Part shown: positions 23,779 through 33,864 of the stretch, one piece after another
How the letters are laid out: the number at the start of each line of letters is the position of its first letter
Numbering within the stretch: position 1 is the first letter of the stretch
Notes under the pieces: model-generated
The model's input: the letters and a program-made list of their open reading frames with translations, nothing else
The model's database searches: none
Told to the model about the DNA's origin: nothing
Translations under genes and position numbers: made by a program
DNA from: Styela clava
Taxonomy: Eukaryota > Chordata > Ascidiacea > Stolidobranchia > Styelidae
Length of the DNA stretch: 64,000 bases
Assembly (NCBI RefSeq): GCF_964204865.1
Contig: NC_135252.1
Span: 24,635,383-24,699,382, forward strand
Direction of reading: 5' to 3'

Positions 23779-24384
23779 AACCTGGGCAGATCTTGAGCCA
23801 AAAGCGGTTAACAGCGAGAGATGTCACCGACCAACACGCCACAGGCTTTTCATAGTGCCCCATACAAGTTGCCTATAACCTAGTTCTAATAGACTAGTAC
23901 CGGTATGTAGCATTGTGACTAATTTTAGCCTACAATCCACATCAGCTGTGTTCGGCTGTTTTTCTGTTATTGCAGCCGAATTAAAATTAGTTCCAAAGGC
24001 ATAATGATAGCTAGTTTATCGAATTTATACTCAAAATAACTGCAAACTCACAAATGAAACTTTAAACTAACGACGGCGAGTCAACGTTTGCTGTGTCGGA
24101 ACGTCGTTAACCTCTTGCTGACTTCGACATTGATGCCCGAGAAAGTTGGAAGGGAACATGGATGAGAAAGGTTGATCGCTGCCATATGGGCTTTGATCGC
24201 TGCGGTGTACTACCGCCATCCAACGGTTCTTTCCACGAGCACGAAAAAATTTTCATGGCAACTCACTACCGCCAACTAGTACCTGATAGTATTTACGTCA
24301 GTCTGAGATTTTATTTGGTTATGGAGGCTACTAGTTATCGCATGTTGTTTTGCTGTAAATTTTCTCACGTTTTCGAGTAAAATA
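23779..24384. other. Upstream region of the first TM9SF1-family gene
   Basis: Presumed promoter and 5' untranslated region. An open frame at 24162-24380 ends just before the gene's ATG and is likely leader sequence rather than a gene. No clear TATA or other diagnostic motif. Confidence 0.4.
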
Positions 24385-27300
24385 ATGGCTTTACCAGTGA
24401 TTAAATCGCTCTTTTTAACATTGGCTATCCTTCCATGGCTGTGTGTCGCAGAAAAACGGTATCAATATGGTGAAAAAGTGGATGTATTTATGAACAAAGT
24501 TGGCCCTTATTACAATCCGCATCAGACCTATCCTTACTATGAAGCAATGCATGTTTGTGAGCCCAAGGAACTGAGGTAAGAAATGTAAATCGGTCTAGTG
24601 TAGAGTAGTTTTTTTTCTCTTAGGTCGGGATATGTGAGAAGGTAGGACTAGGGTGGCTTACCCACTTTGCGGCCATGACCTATCTGCGACCATCAACTTC
24701 ATCGATTAAATTAATGCTGAAAAAAATAACGAACCGCGCCGATATTTCTCACGCGTTATCGTCCACTTATCCCTCGTAGCTCTGCGAAATTACACTAAAA
24801 TGCGGCCACAAATAAAAAAGTTACGACCAAAAACCTGACCGAAGAAAATAAACGGACCATTTTACCATGTCGCCAACTACCCATTGTTCCTTCAAAAAAG
24901 CTTGAAAATCCATACAAATATAAGAGATAAAGAGATGAAACTTGGCAGGTGGGTAGAGTTGTGTTTTTTTTTCACCATCTTTAAAGTTTCGCGTTTCTAT
25001 CTTCAAAGAAGGGGGAGTAATGGGGTGCGCATTTCCAATACGTCAATAATATCTTTGTCAACTAATTTGCGACCACCGTGTTTTTGTCTGTTTGATTGCT
25101 GTGACTAGGGATGCCACTTTTGGATTTACGAATCGGATCGATTCGAATCGCATCTTTTCCGAATCGATTCGAATCAGATTTACGCGATTCGGAAAAAGAG
25201 AACGATTTCCCGAAAAAAAAAAAATGAACGTTTGTTAATCGTTGCTTTCGGCGACGTTAAAACTGCCTAATGCGTTTATGCAGCAGTCCAAATAACATCA
25301 AATTACGGGACGGAAATAATGAAAATGAAATTTTCGTGATTGACTTTATTACTTATCTGCCGTCATTTGTTTCAAGTTCGGCGCAACACACTTTTTTACG
25401 CACACTCGAGATGATGTGTGGCATAATTTCCATCAAACTGCGAGTTCAGTTTTCCACTAAATAGCCTAAGTTTCTATTATGCGCAAATTTAAATAGATCG
25501 TATAGCTAAAATTTCGTGACAATTTTGATGAAAATTTTCAACAGCACACCTGCTCTGCGACCAAGTTATTGTACGCCCTGGCATGATTGGATAAAGAATC
25601 AGTTACCGACGTCTAGATAATACTTAATTTTGATTCAAATTTAATTCAAACTTTGTTCTGAGTGAAATATCTCGCGTACATTTGAAGAGAACTATAACTG
25701 AATGAGTTCACCGGCCGGCAATGTTAATTGACAATCATGTTTCTCATCCTAAAATATATATTTATTTTTTTTTGCGTTTGTCAGGCCTTCCACTCGCGTG
25801 GCGGGCGGTAAACAAAATGAGAGGAACATAACATACGTTTCTTTGTCCAGCTGTTACATTAAGAGAAATGTAATCTTTTCTTTTAATTTTGTTAGCGCGA
25901 TACAAGCGGGAATAAAACATTTCGGATTATTTCTAGCAAATGTCATAATGGACAGGTGGGAGTAAATAATACTTGAGGAATGGCAACTTGTGCACTGTTT
26001 TACATCAACACGTGCCAGATTTCATACCAGACCAAGCATACTGTGCAAATGTCGTCTTGCATTAGCCCCAGCGACTATGTTTGATCGAGAAAAAGCGCCG
26101 ACCAATTATCGCTCGTCAGCACGGCGTCCATTATGCACACTCGGACTTTCTGAATTACGAAATTAAACGTAATCCACGATACTAATGAAGCCCGAGATAG
26201 CCAATAACGCTGTTAGCCAACAAATAATATTGTCTCAAATATTTATAGAAATTTTTGTTTGCAATCGTAGTCGGGTGAACGATTGTTTTTCTCGAAATTA
26301 ATGTAATTCAATCGTGGTTAATTTTATCGTCTTCAATCATATTCTTGCAAGCATTTCCCATTTATAGTAATTGAGATGCAATTAGAATGTTTTTGTCCTA
26401 TTACCCTATGCTGCTAGCATAAATATAAAATATTGTACTAAAATTTTAAACATAAAGAATCGGTATTAACGCCGGCCCTAGTTCAATATGAGATACATGA
26501 GATACTTCATGTTTTAAACTTTTTTGTAGGTTTTGCTTGCCCTCCAGAATTCTCCATTTTAAATTTAGGTTTGTTATGGAGTTTTCGAAATAAACTATCT
26601 ATCTAATATAACAAGAAGTGAATGGTGTGAGACTAGGGAAAGCAGTGCTGTTACTGTGTTTATGACATAACAGTACAACTGTTCCCTGCTTATTTTCTCA
26701 TATGAATTCCATCAAATTGCCTCAGTCCTGATACAAGTATAATACAATAATAACTCAGTATTATAAGACTCACAGATAATTAGTTGCAACTGCAAGTTTT
26801 TCATCAATGCATTTATTGGTGATATCTATGACCTACATCTTTTTTATCATGGTGGAAATAAGTGTGGCTTTTTCACTGAAAAACCCTTATCATCCTTGCT
26901 ATATAGCGTATTCCATTTTCAAGTTTTTCTCTTCCAGATTTGAGCTTTTTTGTGACTTTGAGCAAACATACGCATGCAATAAAAAAAAGCTTAATGGAAT
27001 CAGATTCGGAAAGATTCGATTCGAAAACTTTTGATTCGAGATTCGATTCGAAAAAAAATGTATCCAGAAGTGGCAACCCTAGCTGTGACGCGGTGCTTTG
27101 TTTATAATTTGAAGAATTTTGTTTGAAATAACCGTGTTCTTAAAATATATGACGGTCAGAAATGCAATTAGAAGCCCATTTTTTCACGCATGGCTGCGTA
27201 TGCCCTAGTCTCGACGAAGCAGAAACGATGTTCAAGGCTTGAAATCCGTGATCGCACACTGGTCGTTCGGTCGCAAATACGTCTTCAGAGTGTCGTACTT

Positions 27301-30300
27301 TGGTGGTTTGTATAGCTTTAACCCCTGGTCGTAGAAAGTTAATTCGAAGTTCAGCGTGTAGAATAAATGCCAATGCACCTACGGTGAAAAAATGAACGGG
27401 TTAGAAATATTGGTTTTTGTTTTATAGCGGTTTGAATGAAATCGTCCGCAGACTGGCTACACCACCCTATAACCCAAGGTCGTTGCCAGCCCTAAATTCA
27501 GGAGAGAGACAATTTTTTTGTAGGTATATTGACGTAATACTGTAATATGACGCTTACTGCAGTACTGGTGTCTATTGCTCCGAACAAAGCTAGATAAAAG
27601 CAGTCACTGATATATAAATATCTTAAAGAATCCCTACACAGAACTACTCATCCAAGCTATATTTTATCTATCTCGGTCCGTTCCTTTGAAGAAAGGATTA
27701 TTGATAGAACGATGGCATAGTCCAGGGGTGGGCAATTTTTCGGCACGCGAGCGAGGCCTCTGAAACGAGATCATTCTCCTTCAGATAAAAAGTTTCAAGA
27801 CTCTGAATTATCTGATGAAACTCTGTGTTCGCTTATTCATTATCGCTTATTTAACAATCCGTTACTTATTTTAACTCTTTTTGTCCTTATGCAGTCATGG
27901 CTACAAAGAAATGGTTCCATTACATTTGAACCCACGTACGTACATTTGAACCCATGACAATTGCACATGTATGCTATTGCACCTATGGATTTTTTTTTGT
28001 TTCACGGATAGTTAAACCCATACTAACCCTAACCCATGGGTTTTAGCACCCGCGTATAGATTGAACCCGTGGATATACGCATGGGTTCAAATGTACGGTC
28101 ACCCAAAGAAATATATCATGATGTAACAAATTAGTGGGTTTTGAGAAAAGCATTCATTTTGCTACATTTTTACATAATATAGTTCGTCTGTGCCACCCTT
28201 TTTCTCCATTTAGGCTTGCTTTATGAAGCTTATATTGGCTAGAGTTACTTGCTAACTTACAGTTATAAATTGATTTCGAAAGAGATATAAGCGATTATGG
28301 GGGGGAATACAAGAGAGGAGTGCAGAAAATAAACTATTGCGTGATTGGGATGCCACTCCCCAAAAAATTTTTTGTCTTAAAAACTTGCAACTGCATTACT
28401 CTCCATGTTTTCATCTACATATGCTTGTGAATCTTGGTTTTAAGTTAAGAACTTTATTGAGTCTCGTAATAGGAGTAGCCTGAAAGATGAAACCAGTAGT
28501 TTTCTCTGGAAGTTATAAAATATAAACCCAATGTAAAATCTCTATAAGGGGTAATGCAGCTGCAGAAGTCTCATCAATATAGAATAAGAAAAGTAATCAA
28601 ATCTATTTGTCGGGCTGATATTTTCGCGAATAGTGAATCTGCCTGTACGTGTTTAAAAGGTTTATTATTGTGTATTTCTGCTTTGAAAGTGGCAAAGCAT
28701 TGTTTTGAATTTTGATCGGCACGCGAAGGAATTTTGTCCTTAAATTTAGCGAGCCGAAAAAGGTTGCCCACCCCTGGCAAAGTCAGATGAGGGTTAGGAA
28801 TAACATTTGCTAAAATAGTTATACCAGAAGTTTTTGTGCCACTCAACTACACCAGACCCATCATTATCTCAGTTTGAAGGTGACTTATCCCAAGATAAAC
28901 ATACAATACATGTTGAATGTACAACAGCCCGAAAGTTTAATACTATCGTGTATTTTGTTAAGTTTGACCCAAGCCTCATTTGATTGGGCTTGTGTTTTTG
29001 TGTGCGTGCTGGTGGGCAGGCACATGAGATACTTCATGTTTTAAACTTTTTTATAGGTTTTGCTTGCCCTCCAGAATTCTCCATTTTTAATTTATGTTTG
29101 CTATTCAATTTTCGAAATAAACTATCTATCTATCAATCAGCGGTGAGGAAATACCCAACTATCACGTAAAAAAATAGTAAATCTTACATGTTATTCTTGT
29201 TTCAGGTACGAACCTCTTTCATTGTCTCAAGTTTTGAATGGAGATAGGAAAGTCAAATCTGGTTACGACGTCAAATTTGGAGTAACAAAGAAAAATTCAG
29301 ACCTCTGTGTTTTGAATATTCAAGACGACACTATTTTGAAAAAGTTCCAAAACGTAATCTCGGAGTTCTCCTATTACGAAATGTACGTCGACGATTTGAG
29401 AGTACGAGGATTTGTTGGGGAGTACGAAAGCAGTCGATATATAGACCCGCGTTTCAGGACAAATTACTCAGACATTTTTAATGATATTACCATCAACATA
29501 GCGTATAATAACGTCACCAGTACTATCGTGTCTGTTAATATCACTACTGACCGTCACCCACCATTTGACTTGAACAATGAGGACGTGCCATTTGGAATCT
29601 TGATAAAATATGACGTCATTTGGACAAAAACGGAATTAACTCGGGAACAAGCACTGAAGCGTGACCTTTCACAACGAACTTCAAATGTCCGAGCTTTCTC
29701 ATTGCTGAATTCAATAATAGTCGCGTTTTTTCTCACAAGCATGGCAGTAGCTGCGTTACTAAAGGCTCGTCGTGATCTCCAACTCCCAAATAATGAGAAA
29801 GACTTGCCACTAGATGTCGGTGTAGGTATTTACGCCCTCCCCCGTTTCCAATCCCTTCTTTCCGCACTTTTAGGCGTCGGTGGGCAACTCATCTTCATTT
29901 TTGTAAGTTTACTAATCTACAAATGCATATGGTATTATGATCACACAGAGGGTGCTATATGCATCATAATTATTTTGCTTTATATCGTATCTTCATTCAT
30001 AGCTGGTTACGTTTCTGCATCCTATTATCGAAAAATGCATGGCGTAAAATGGACCAGAAATATTATTTTATCTGCTTTTTTGTTCACAGCTCCTACCATG
30101 AGTATATGGTTTATAATCAATACTATCCATTGGGCTAATAGTACAACCCTCGCTTTACCTTACACTACTGTTCTAATTATCATTGCTTTATGGTGCATTT
30201 TTGGGTTTTCGCTCAATTTATTTGGGGGCATATTGGGTAAAAATGTTGTAAAAATCTATGACCCACCGTTTGGAATTGAAAGTACGCCTTTTATAGTCCC

Positions 30301-30802
30301 AAAGCAGCCGTGGTATAAAAGTACAATAATTCATCTTGCATTTGGTGGTTTCGGATTTAGTGTCATTGCCATTGAGATTTACTTCTTTATGACATCACTA
30401 TGGGAGAGACAAGTTTTTGTGTTTCAATCTTGGATCCTATTTGCTCAAATATTTCTCGCATTCTGGGTGACAATGTGCATGTCCATTGTGCTTACCAATG
30501 TGCAAATAGCGTCAAAGAATGTCTACTGGTGGTGGAAATCCTTTTTTCATGGGGGGACTTTCGGTATTTACGTAATGCTTTATTCCTTACATTATTATTT
30601 CAAACGGTCAAACATGGATGGTTTTGTGCAGGGTGTTACGTACTTTGGCTCGATGTTCTTAATATCATTTGCTGCGTCTGTGATGTTTGGTACGATCTCA
30701 TTTTTGGCCTCATTTGCTTTCATACAGTACAGATTGTCTAAATCTAACTTCGCAGAGTCCATAGAGTTAGAAGAAACAAAACAACTTGAATCTGAAACTT
30801 GA
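24385..30802 (+). CDS. TM9SF1-like nonaspanin, diverged tandem duplicate
   Basis: Two exons, 24385-24575 and 29206-30802, joined by a 4,630-bp intron (AG|GTAAGA ... TTTCAG|G, phase 2), encode 595 residues. There is a signal peptide (about 1-22), then the luminal EMP70 domain with the conserved KVGPYYNPHQTYPYY block (about 37-51) and LSLSQVLNGDR. Multiple membrane segments follow from about residue 229 to the end, including the SNMDG-type loop near the C-terminus. The length fits the family (TM9SF1 about 600). Nonaspanins are nine-span proteins of the Golgi and endosomes linked to sorting of membrane cargo and autophagy. Exon 1 is exactly 191 coding bases, as in the neighbour at 33865, and the intron position and phase are identical, so the pair is a duplication. 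This copy is clearly more diverged, and its tail (SIELEETKQLESET) lacks the KXD/E-type C-terminal signal seen in the neighbour. The frame is intact, so it is probably functional but specialised. Confidence 0.93.
25106..27081. mobile_element. hAT-like non-autonomous element, 1,976 bp, in intron
   Basis: The left end TAGGGATGCCACTTTTGGAT and inverted right end TAGGGTTGCCACTTCTGGAT pair closely. The 8-bp duplication GCTGTGAC is perfect (25098-25105, 27082-27089). Subterminal regions carry clusters of GATTCGAATCG-like repeats. No transposase frame could be recognised. It lies within the intron of the first TM9SF1-family gene. Confidence 0.93.
26491..26607. repeat. Retroposon-like 3' tail, copy 1
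   Basis: About 115 bp starting GAGATACTTCATGTTTTAAAC and ending AAATAAACTATCTATCTAA, repeated in the same orientation at 29023-29137. The CTATCTATC end suggests a non-LTR retroelement tail. This copy is inside the 25106-27081 hAT element. Confidence 0.65.
27090..27714. other. Intron spacer between two hAT-like elements
   Basis: Intronic sequence of the first TM9SF1-family gene. An open frame on the minus strand (27140-27373) has no recognisable domain. Nothing else seen. Confidence 0.4.
27723..28776. mobile_element. hAT-like element, 1,054 bp, in intron
   Basis: The ends CAGGGGTGGGCAATTTTTCG and, at the right, AAAGGTTGCCCACCCCTG are inverted repeats. Flanks gcatagtc (27715-27722) and gcaaagtc (28777-28784) match at 7 of 8. 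It carries the nested 9-bp-TSD MITE at 27913-28103. A 90-codon minus frame at its right end (28574-28846) overruns the element boundary and is not supported as a gene. Confidence 0.92.
27913..28103. mobile_element. MITE with 9-bp target duplication, 191 bp (nested)
   Basis: The ends GGTTCCATTACATTTGAACC and, inverted, GGTGACCGTACATTTGAACC are terminal inverted repeats. The perfect 9-bp flanks CAAAGAAAT lie at 27904-27912 and 28104-28112. The interior repeats TTGAACCCA/TTGCACC motifs and contains CTAACCCTAACCC. Nine-bp duplications fit Mutator-like (MULE) elements. It inserted into the hAT element at 27723-28776. Confidence 0.92.
29023..29137. repeat. Retroposon-like 3' tail, copy 2
   Basis: Direct repeat of 26491-26607, here ending in a longer (TATC)n run: AAATAAACTATCTATCTATC. 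It lies 68 bp before the splice acceptor of exon 2. Confidence 0.65.
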
Positions 30803-31617
30803 AAAAGCACAAAAAATTTCAGAAAATTTGATCATCACTAGTAGTGATAATTCTGACTTTGAAGCAAGGCTTTGGGGTCAAAAGAAAATTTCCAATTGTT
30901 TATAATTAGTCCTAAGCCCTTCTTATTATATTTTTGCATGTTGTATTGCTGTTGACAATTTTTTTTAAGATTTGCATTATCATGTGATATTCTTTTTTCT
31001 TTCCTATTTTTTATTCTTGTTTTAGTATTTTTTGAAGACATTATTTTTGAGGCCTCAACCAAACTTAAAAATCTAAATTTATTTTCTCCCTACAGCAATT
31101 GTGATGCCTGTTCCAAGAGTGTCTTGAAAGAAACTTTCCTTAGAGGTCAGTCGACCTTGAAGTTTTGCCCGCCTCCTCCGATTATATTTCATGATTATTG
31201 TTTGTTTGTTTATACTCACTGCATTATGTACTTGTTTGTAATGAAATATTCAAAAATAAATTATTATCTCTCTTTCCGACTTCCTCTCGGAAAAAGTCAG
31301 GTTTCAACTCCAATGATTGACTTGGAACTCAGACAAACCTTGACCCAGGGTTCAGATAATTGCACCTAACACTGGTTAGCGACTTCCTCGCAACACCGAC
31401 TATCATGCTCTCACAATGGAGAGACGTTCCATTTTAATTTTCCCAGTTGCAGATATTATAGTAATACTTATGTATTTATTTAATTATAATACTCAACATT
31501 TCTTCAATTTTATTTTAAACATTTTTGTTTTTTGTTCCTTTCATTTCCTTCAAACCTCTACTGCGAACCTTAAACAAGTTCACATCTCATACGAATCTGA
31601 GTTCACCTTTAAAAAGT
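30803..31617. other. 3' flank of the first TM9SF1-family gene
   Basis: Probable 3' untranslated region and spacer. An AATAAA at 31255-31260 could be its polyadenylation signal. Otherwise AT-rich and featureless. Confidence 0.4.
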
Positions 31618-31825
31618 GGGACAGATGGTCTAACGGTTAAAGCACTAAACTTATCTCATACTCATTTAAATCTCACCGTGCTCGGCCGTCCCAGGGAGTA
31701 ACGAGATGGTTGGACAACTCACAAACAAAAAGATTCCTTTAAAAAAAAATCTCTTTATCTTATCAGTGGTTTCTTGTACACGGCCTTGTTCAGAACTAAA
31801 GGCGCCTTATAAATAAATGGCTTGA
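31618..31825 (+). repeat. Possible second tRNA-derived SINE
   Basis: 31618-31692 can be read as a degenerate tRNA-like head: GGGAC pairs with GTCCC 75 nt apart, with an A-box-like TGGTCTAACGGTTAAAGC. The B box (TTTAAATCTCACC) is poor. It is followed by about 130 bp ending in CTTATAAATAAATGG. It does not fold as a clean tRNA gene, so I call a SINE relic. Confidence 0.35.
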
Positions 31826-32059
31826 CAAATATACTTTCTTAGTTGATAAGTAATAATAGATCTTCATCTCATTTTAGTCATGTGTATTTCTGTAACTTCT
31901 AATTTTTGTATTATAATAGATTTATTATTTGTTTCAATAGGTTGAATAAATAATGTCTTCACTGATATAATTTTCCATTCTTGTGTGGTGCACTTTATTC
32001 ATAGGAGGGTAGTAGTTATGGAGGACAAAATCATGCATCGTGCTAAGCGTTAGAAATAT

Positions 32060-32402
32060 GGATAGGATAGGATTTACATATTTATCTCGGGGGAGAGGAA
32101 AGCCGATAAGACGGCTTATCCATATGGCGAACCACGGCCTCTCGTCCGGTTACCATTCCAAGTCGGATATGGGATTAGTTATATTGTTTTTTGTTTTCGG
32201 ACGCATGGACTTGGTGGTGGAGGAAGCCGCAACCGACCAGCGGTTACGTGAACCACCCAACGACGGTGAGGAGTCCAGCAATCCTCTCGCACATAACCAT
32301 CCCTGCATGGGATTCGAACCTGCGAACCCACGCAGAGTAATTAGGGGTGCGGTGGCGAGCGTATTCCTAACGCTTAGCCTGTTGAGCCACACCGCCGCGC
32401 TC
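32060..32402 (-). repeat. tRNA-derived SINE, most complete copy
   Basis: Read on the minus strand it begins GGCGGTGTGGCTCAACAGGC. It has an A box TGGCTCAACAGG (32378-32389) and a B box GGTTCGAATCC (32310-32320), then a body of about 230 bp and a 3' tail of short TATCC repeats (32059-32072). This is the architecture of a tRNA-headed SINE transcribed by RNA polymerase III. At least three long copies and about ten fragments occur in the window (near 4772, 5130, 5627, 6370, 22837, 23459, 32440, 33616, 43309, 53235, 54640, 61595). Confidence 0.88.
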
Positions 32403-33864
32403 TAAAGTTTGAAATCTTGCAGATTATATTAGATAGGATTTTTATTATGTTTCCGGGAAGAGCGAATCTGATGACGCTAAAAGACCCAATCATATGTCAT
32501 ACGACAGCCTCTTGTCTGGTTGCAGTCCATTTCAGGCCTGTTTTTTGTGTATGGACTCAGCGTTCGGATGTCTAACCCCAAGAAGGAATTTTTTAAGGAC
32601 AGAGGGAGGGGTTCTGAAATTTTTAATTGCCAAAGTAGACTCTAACAGCTGGCCGGTTCAGGCCTCGGAAATAGTGGGGTTTAAGAGACTTGAGGGTCTA
32701 AATATCGTCTCAAGATACGAAAGTTGCTCTGTGTTATTGAGAAAAATGCTTTTTTTTTTGCATTCTGACCCCTGGATAGAAAATACATGGATGGTACAAA
32801 GAGGTTACCCATACAAGTTAATCATTTGCAACAACATTGCGAACATGCCGGTGTTTCAGACATCTGATTTTAGCCGTTAGGCAGCTCGTTGCGGCATTAC
32901 ACAACTTCTCTAATGGTGGCCAGAACAGGAAATTCGACGCCCTTCGAGTTAACAAAAGTTGCCCGAGGCACAAATGGTGTTGCCATGTTGGCACACGCCG
33001 AGGGTCGAGACTTCGAGGCGAATTCGCTTATGTGAAGCGCATATGGCGTTAATACTATGCTTTATTTAGAAGTTATTAGATTGTGATAACAGGTTTTCAG
33101 GTAATTTCATAACAATTTTCCTATCCAGATTCGTTGAAGCGTGGTTCTGTGTATGACGTATTAATACGTCACCGAGGCATAAGCAAAAATACTTCGAAAT
33201 GTCAGTGAGTGTGTTGATCGCTTCGAAATACAGAAATAGTTATACAATAGGTGCCATATACCGCATTTCAGATTTGGTATTGGGAAAGTAAAGGCTATAA
33301 ATGGATTAACCACATAGAAAATGGAAACCTTGTCCAGTCATCAGTATCAATCGTTTATGCAATGAGGACGAGGACAGCCTTTTTTGCTAGGAAGGTCAGA
33401 AGGTTGTCTATGCTGCTCATCCTGTCATCCCATATGTTTTTTTACTAGTGTATACTTGATCTACTCTTGCAGTCAAGAGTGTTGGAGGGTTGGCTTGAGA
33501 CCAGATGATAATAGTATAGGATTGTTCCATTTGTGTGATTAATAAAGGCTTTCGTTTTTCTGTTTTTAAATAGAAAGCCTAATTCCTGAATTCGCCAGTT
33601 ACACTATTTATTTCAGATGCATGGAATTCTGGAATTGATGGTGCATGAAGTCGTAACCTACCAGCAGCTGTGTGAACTACCCTACGGCTGTTTGGTGAAT
33701 AAATTGTAGCAGAACTACGATAATCGAATAAACTGTAGACTTTTTTAGTCCATTCCAGGATATAACCTTTTTTCTATTACCGTACTGTATTATCTAACAG
33801 ATAAAATGGTAGATCTTTCTTAGCACATATCTAAATATTACACTCGACAAACCAAGCAACAAAA
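32403..33864. other. Gene-free interval before TM9SF1
   Basis: SINE fragments at about 32440-32530 and 33616-33700. Open frames at 32494-32880 and 32837-33052 have no recognisable similarity and partly derive from SINE sequence. The TM9SF1 promoter must lie near the right end, but no diagnostic motif is visible. Confidence 0.4.

Noticed and set aside
24162-24380. Small gene just upstream of the first TM9SF1-family gene
   Set aside because: No recognisable features; more likely leader or promoter sequence of the adjacent gene.
28030-28046. Telomere-like CTAACCCTAACCC inside repeats (also at 45304, and AACCCTAACC at 38650 and 63910)
   Set aside because: Only one and a half to two units, always at the same place within a MITE family; it is part of the element, not a telomere.
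27140-28846. Minus-strand frames at 27140-27373 and 28574-28846 as transposase remnants
   Set aside because: No hAT dimerisation-type or zinc-finger motif could be seen, and the second frame crosses the element boundary.
31618-31692. A functional tRNA gene
   Set aside because: Acceptor ends can pair, but the T-arm/B box is poor and the anticodon arm does not fold cleanly; treated as a SINE relic.
32040-32405. 121-codon open frame over the SINE, with relatives at 5628-5861 and 23596-23796
   Set aside because: The sequence is a tRNA-derived SINE with pol III boxes on the opposite strand; the frame is incidental.
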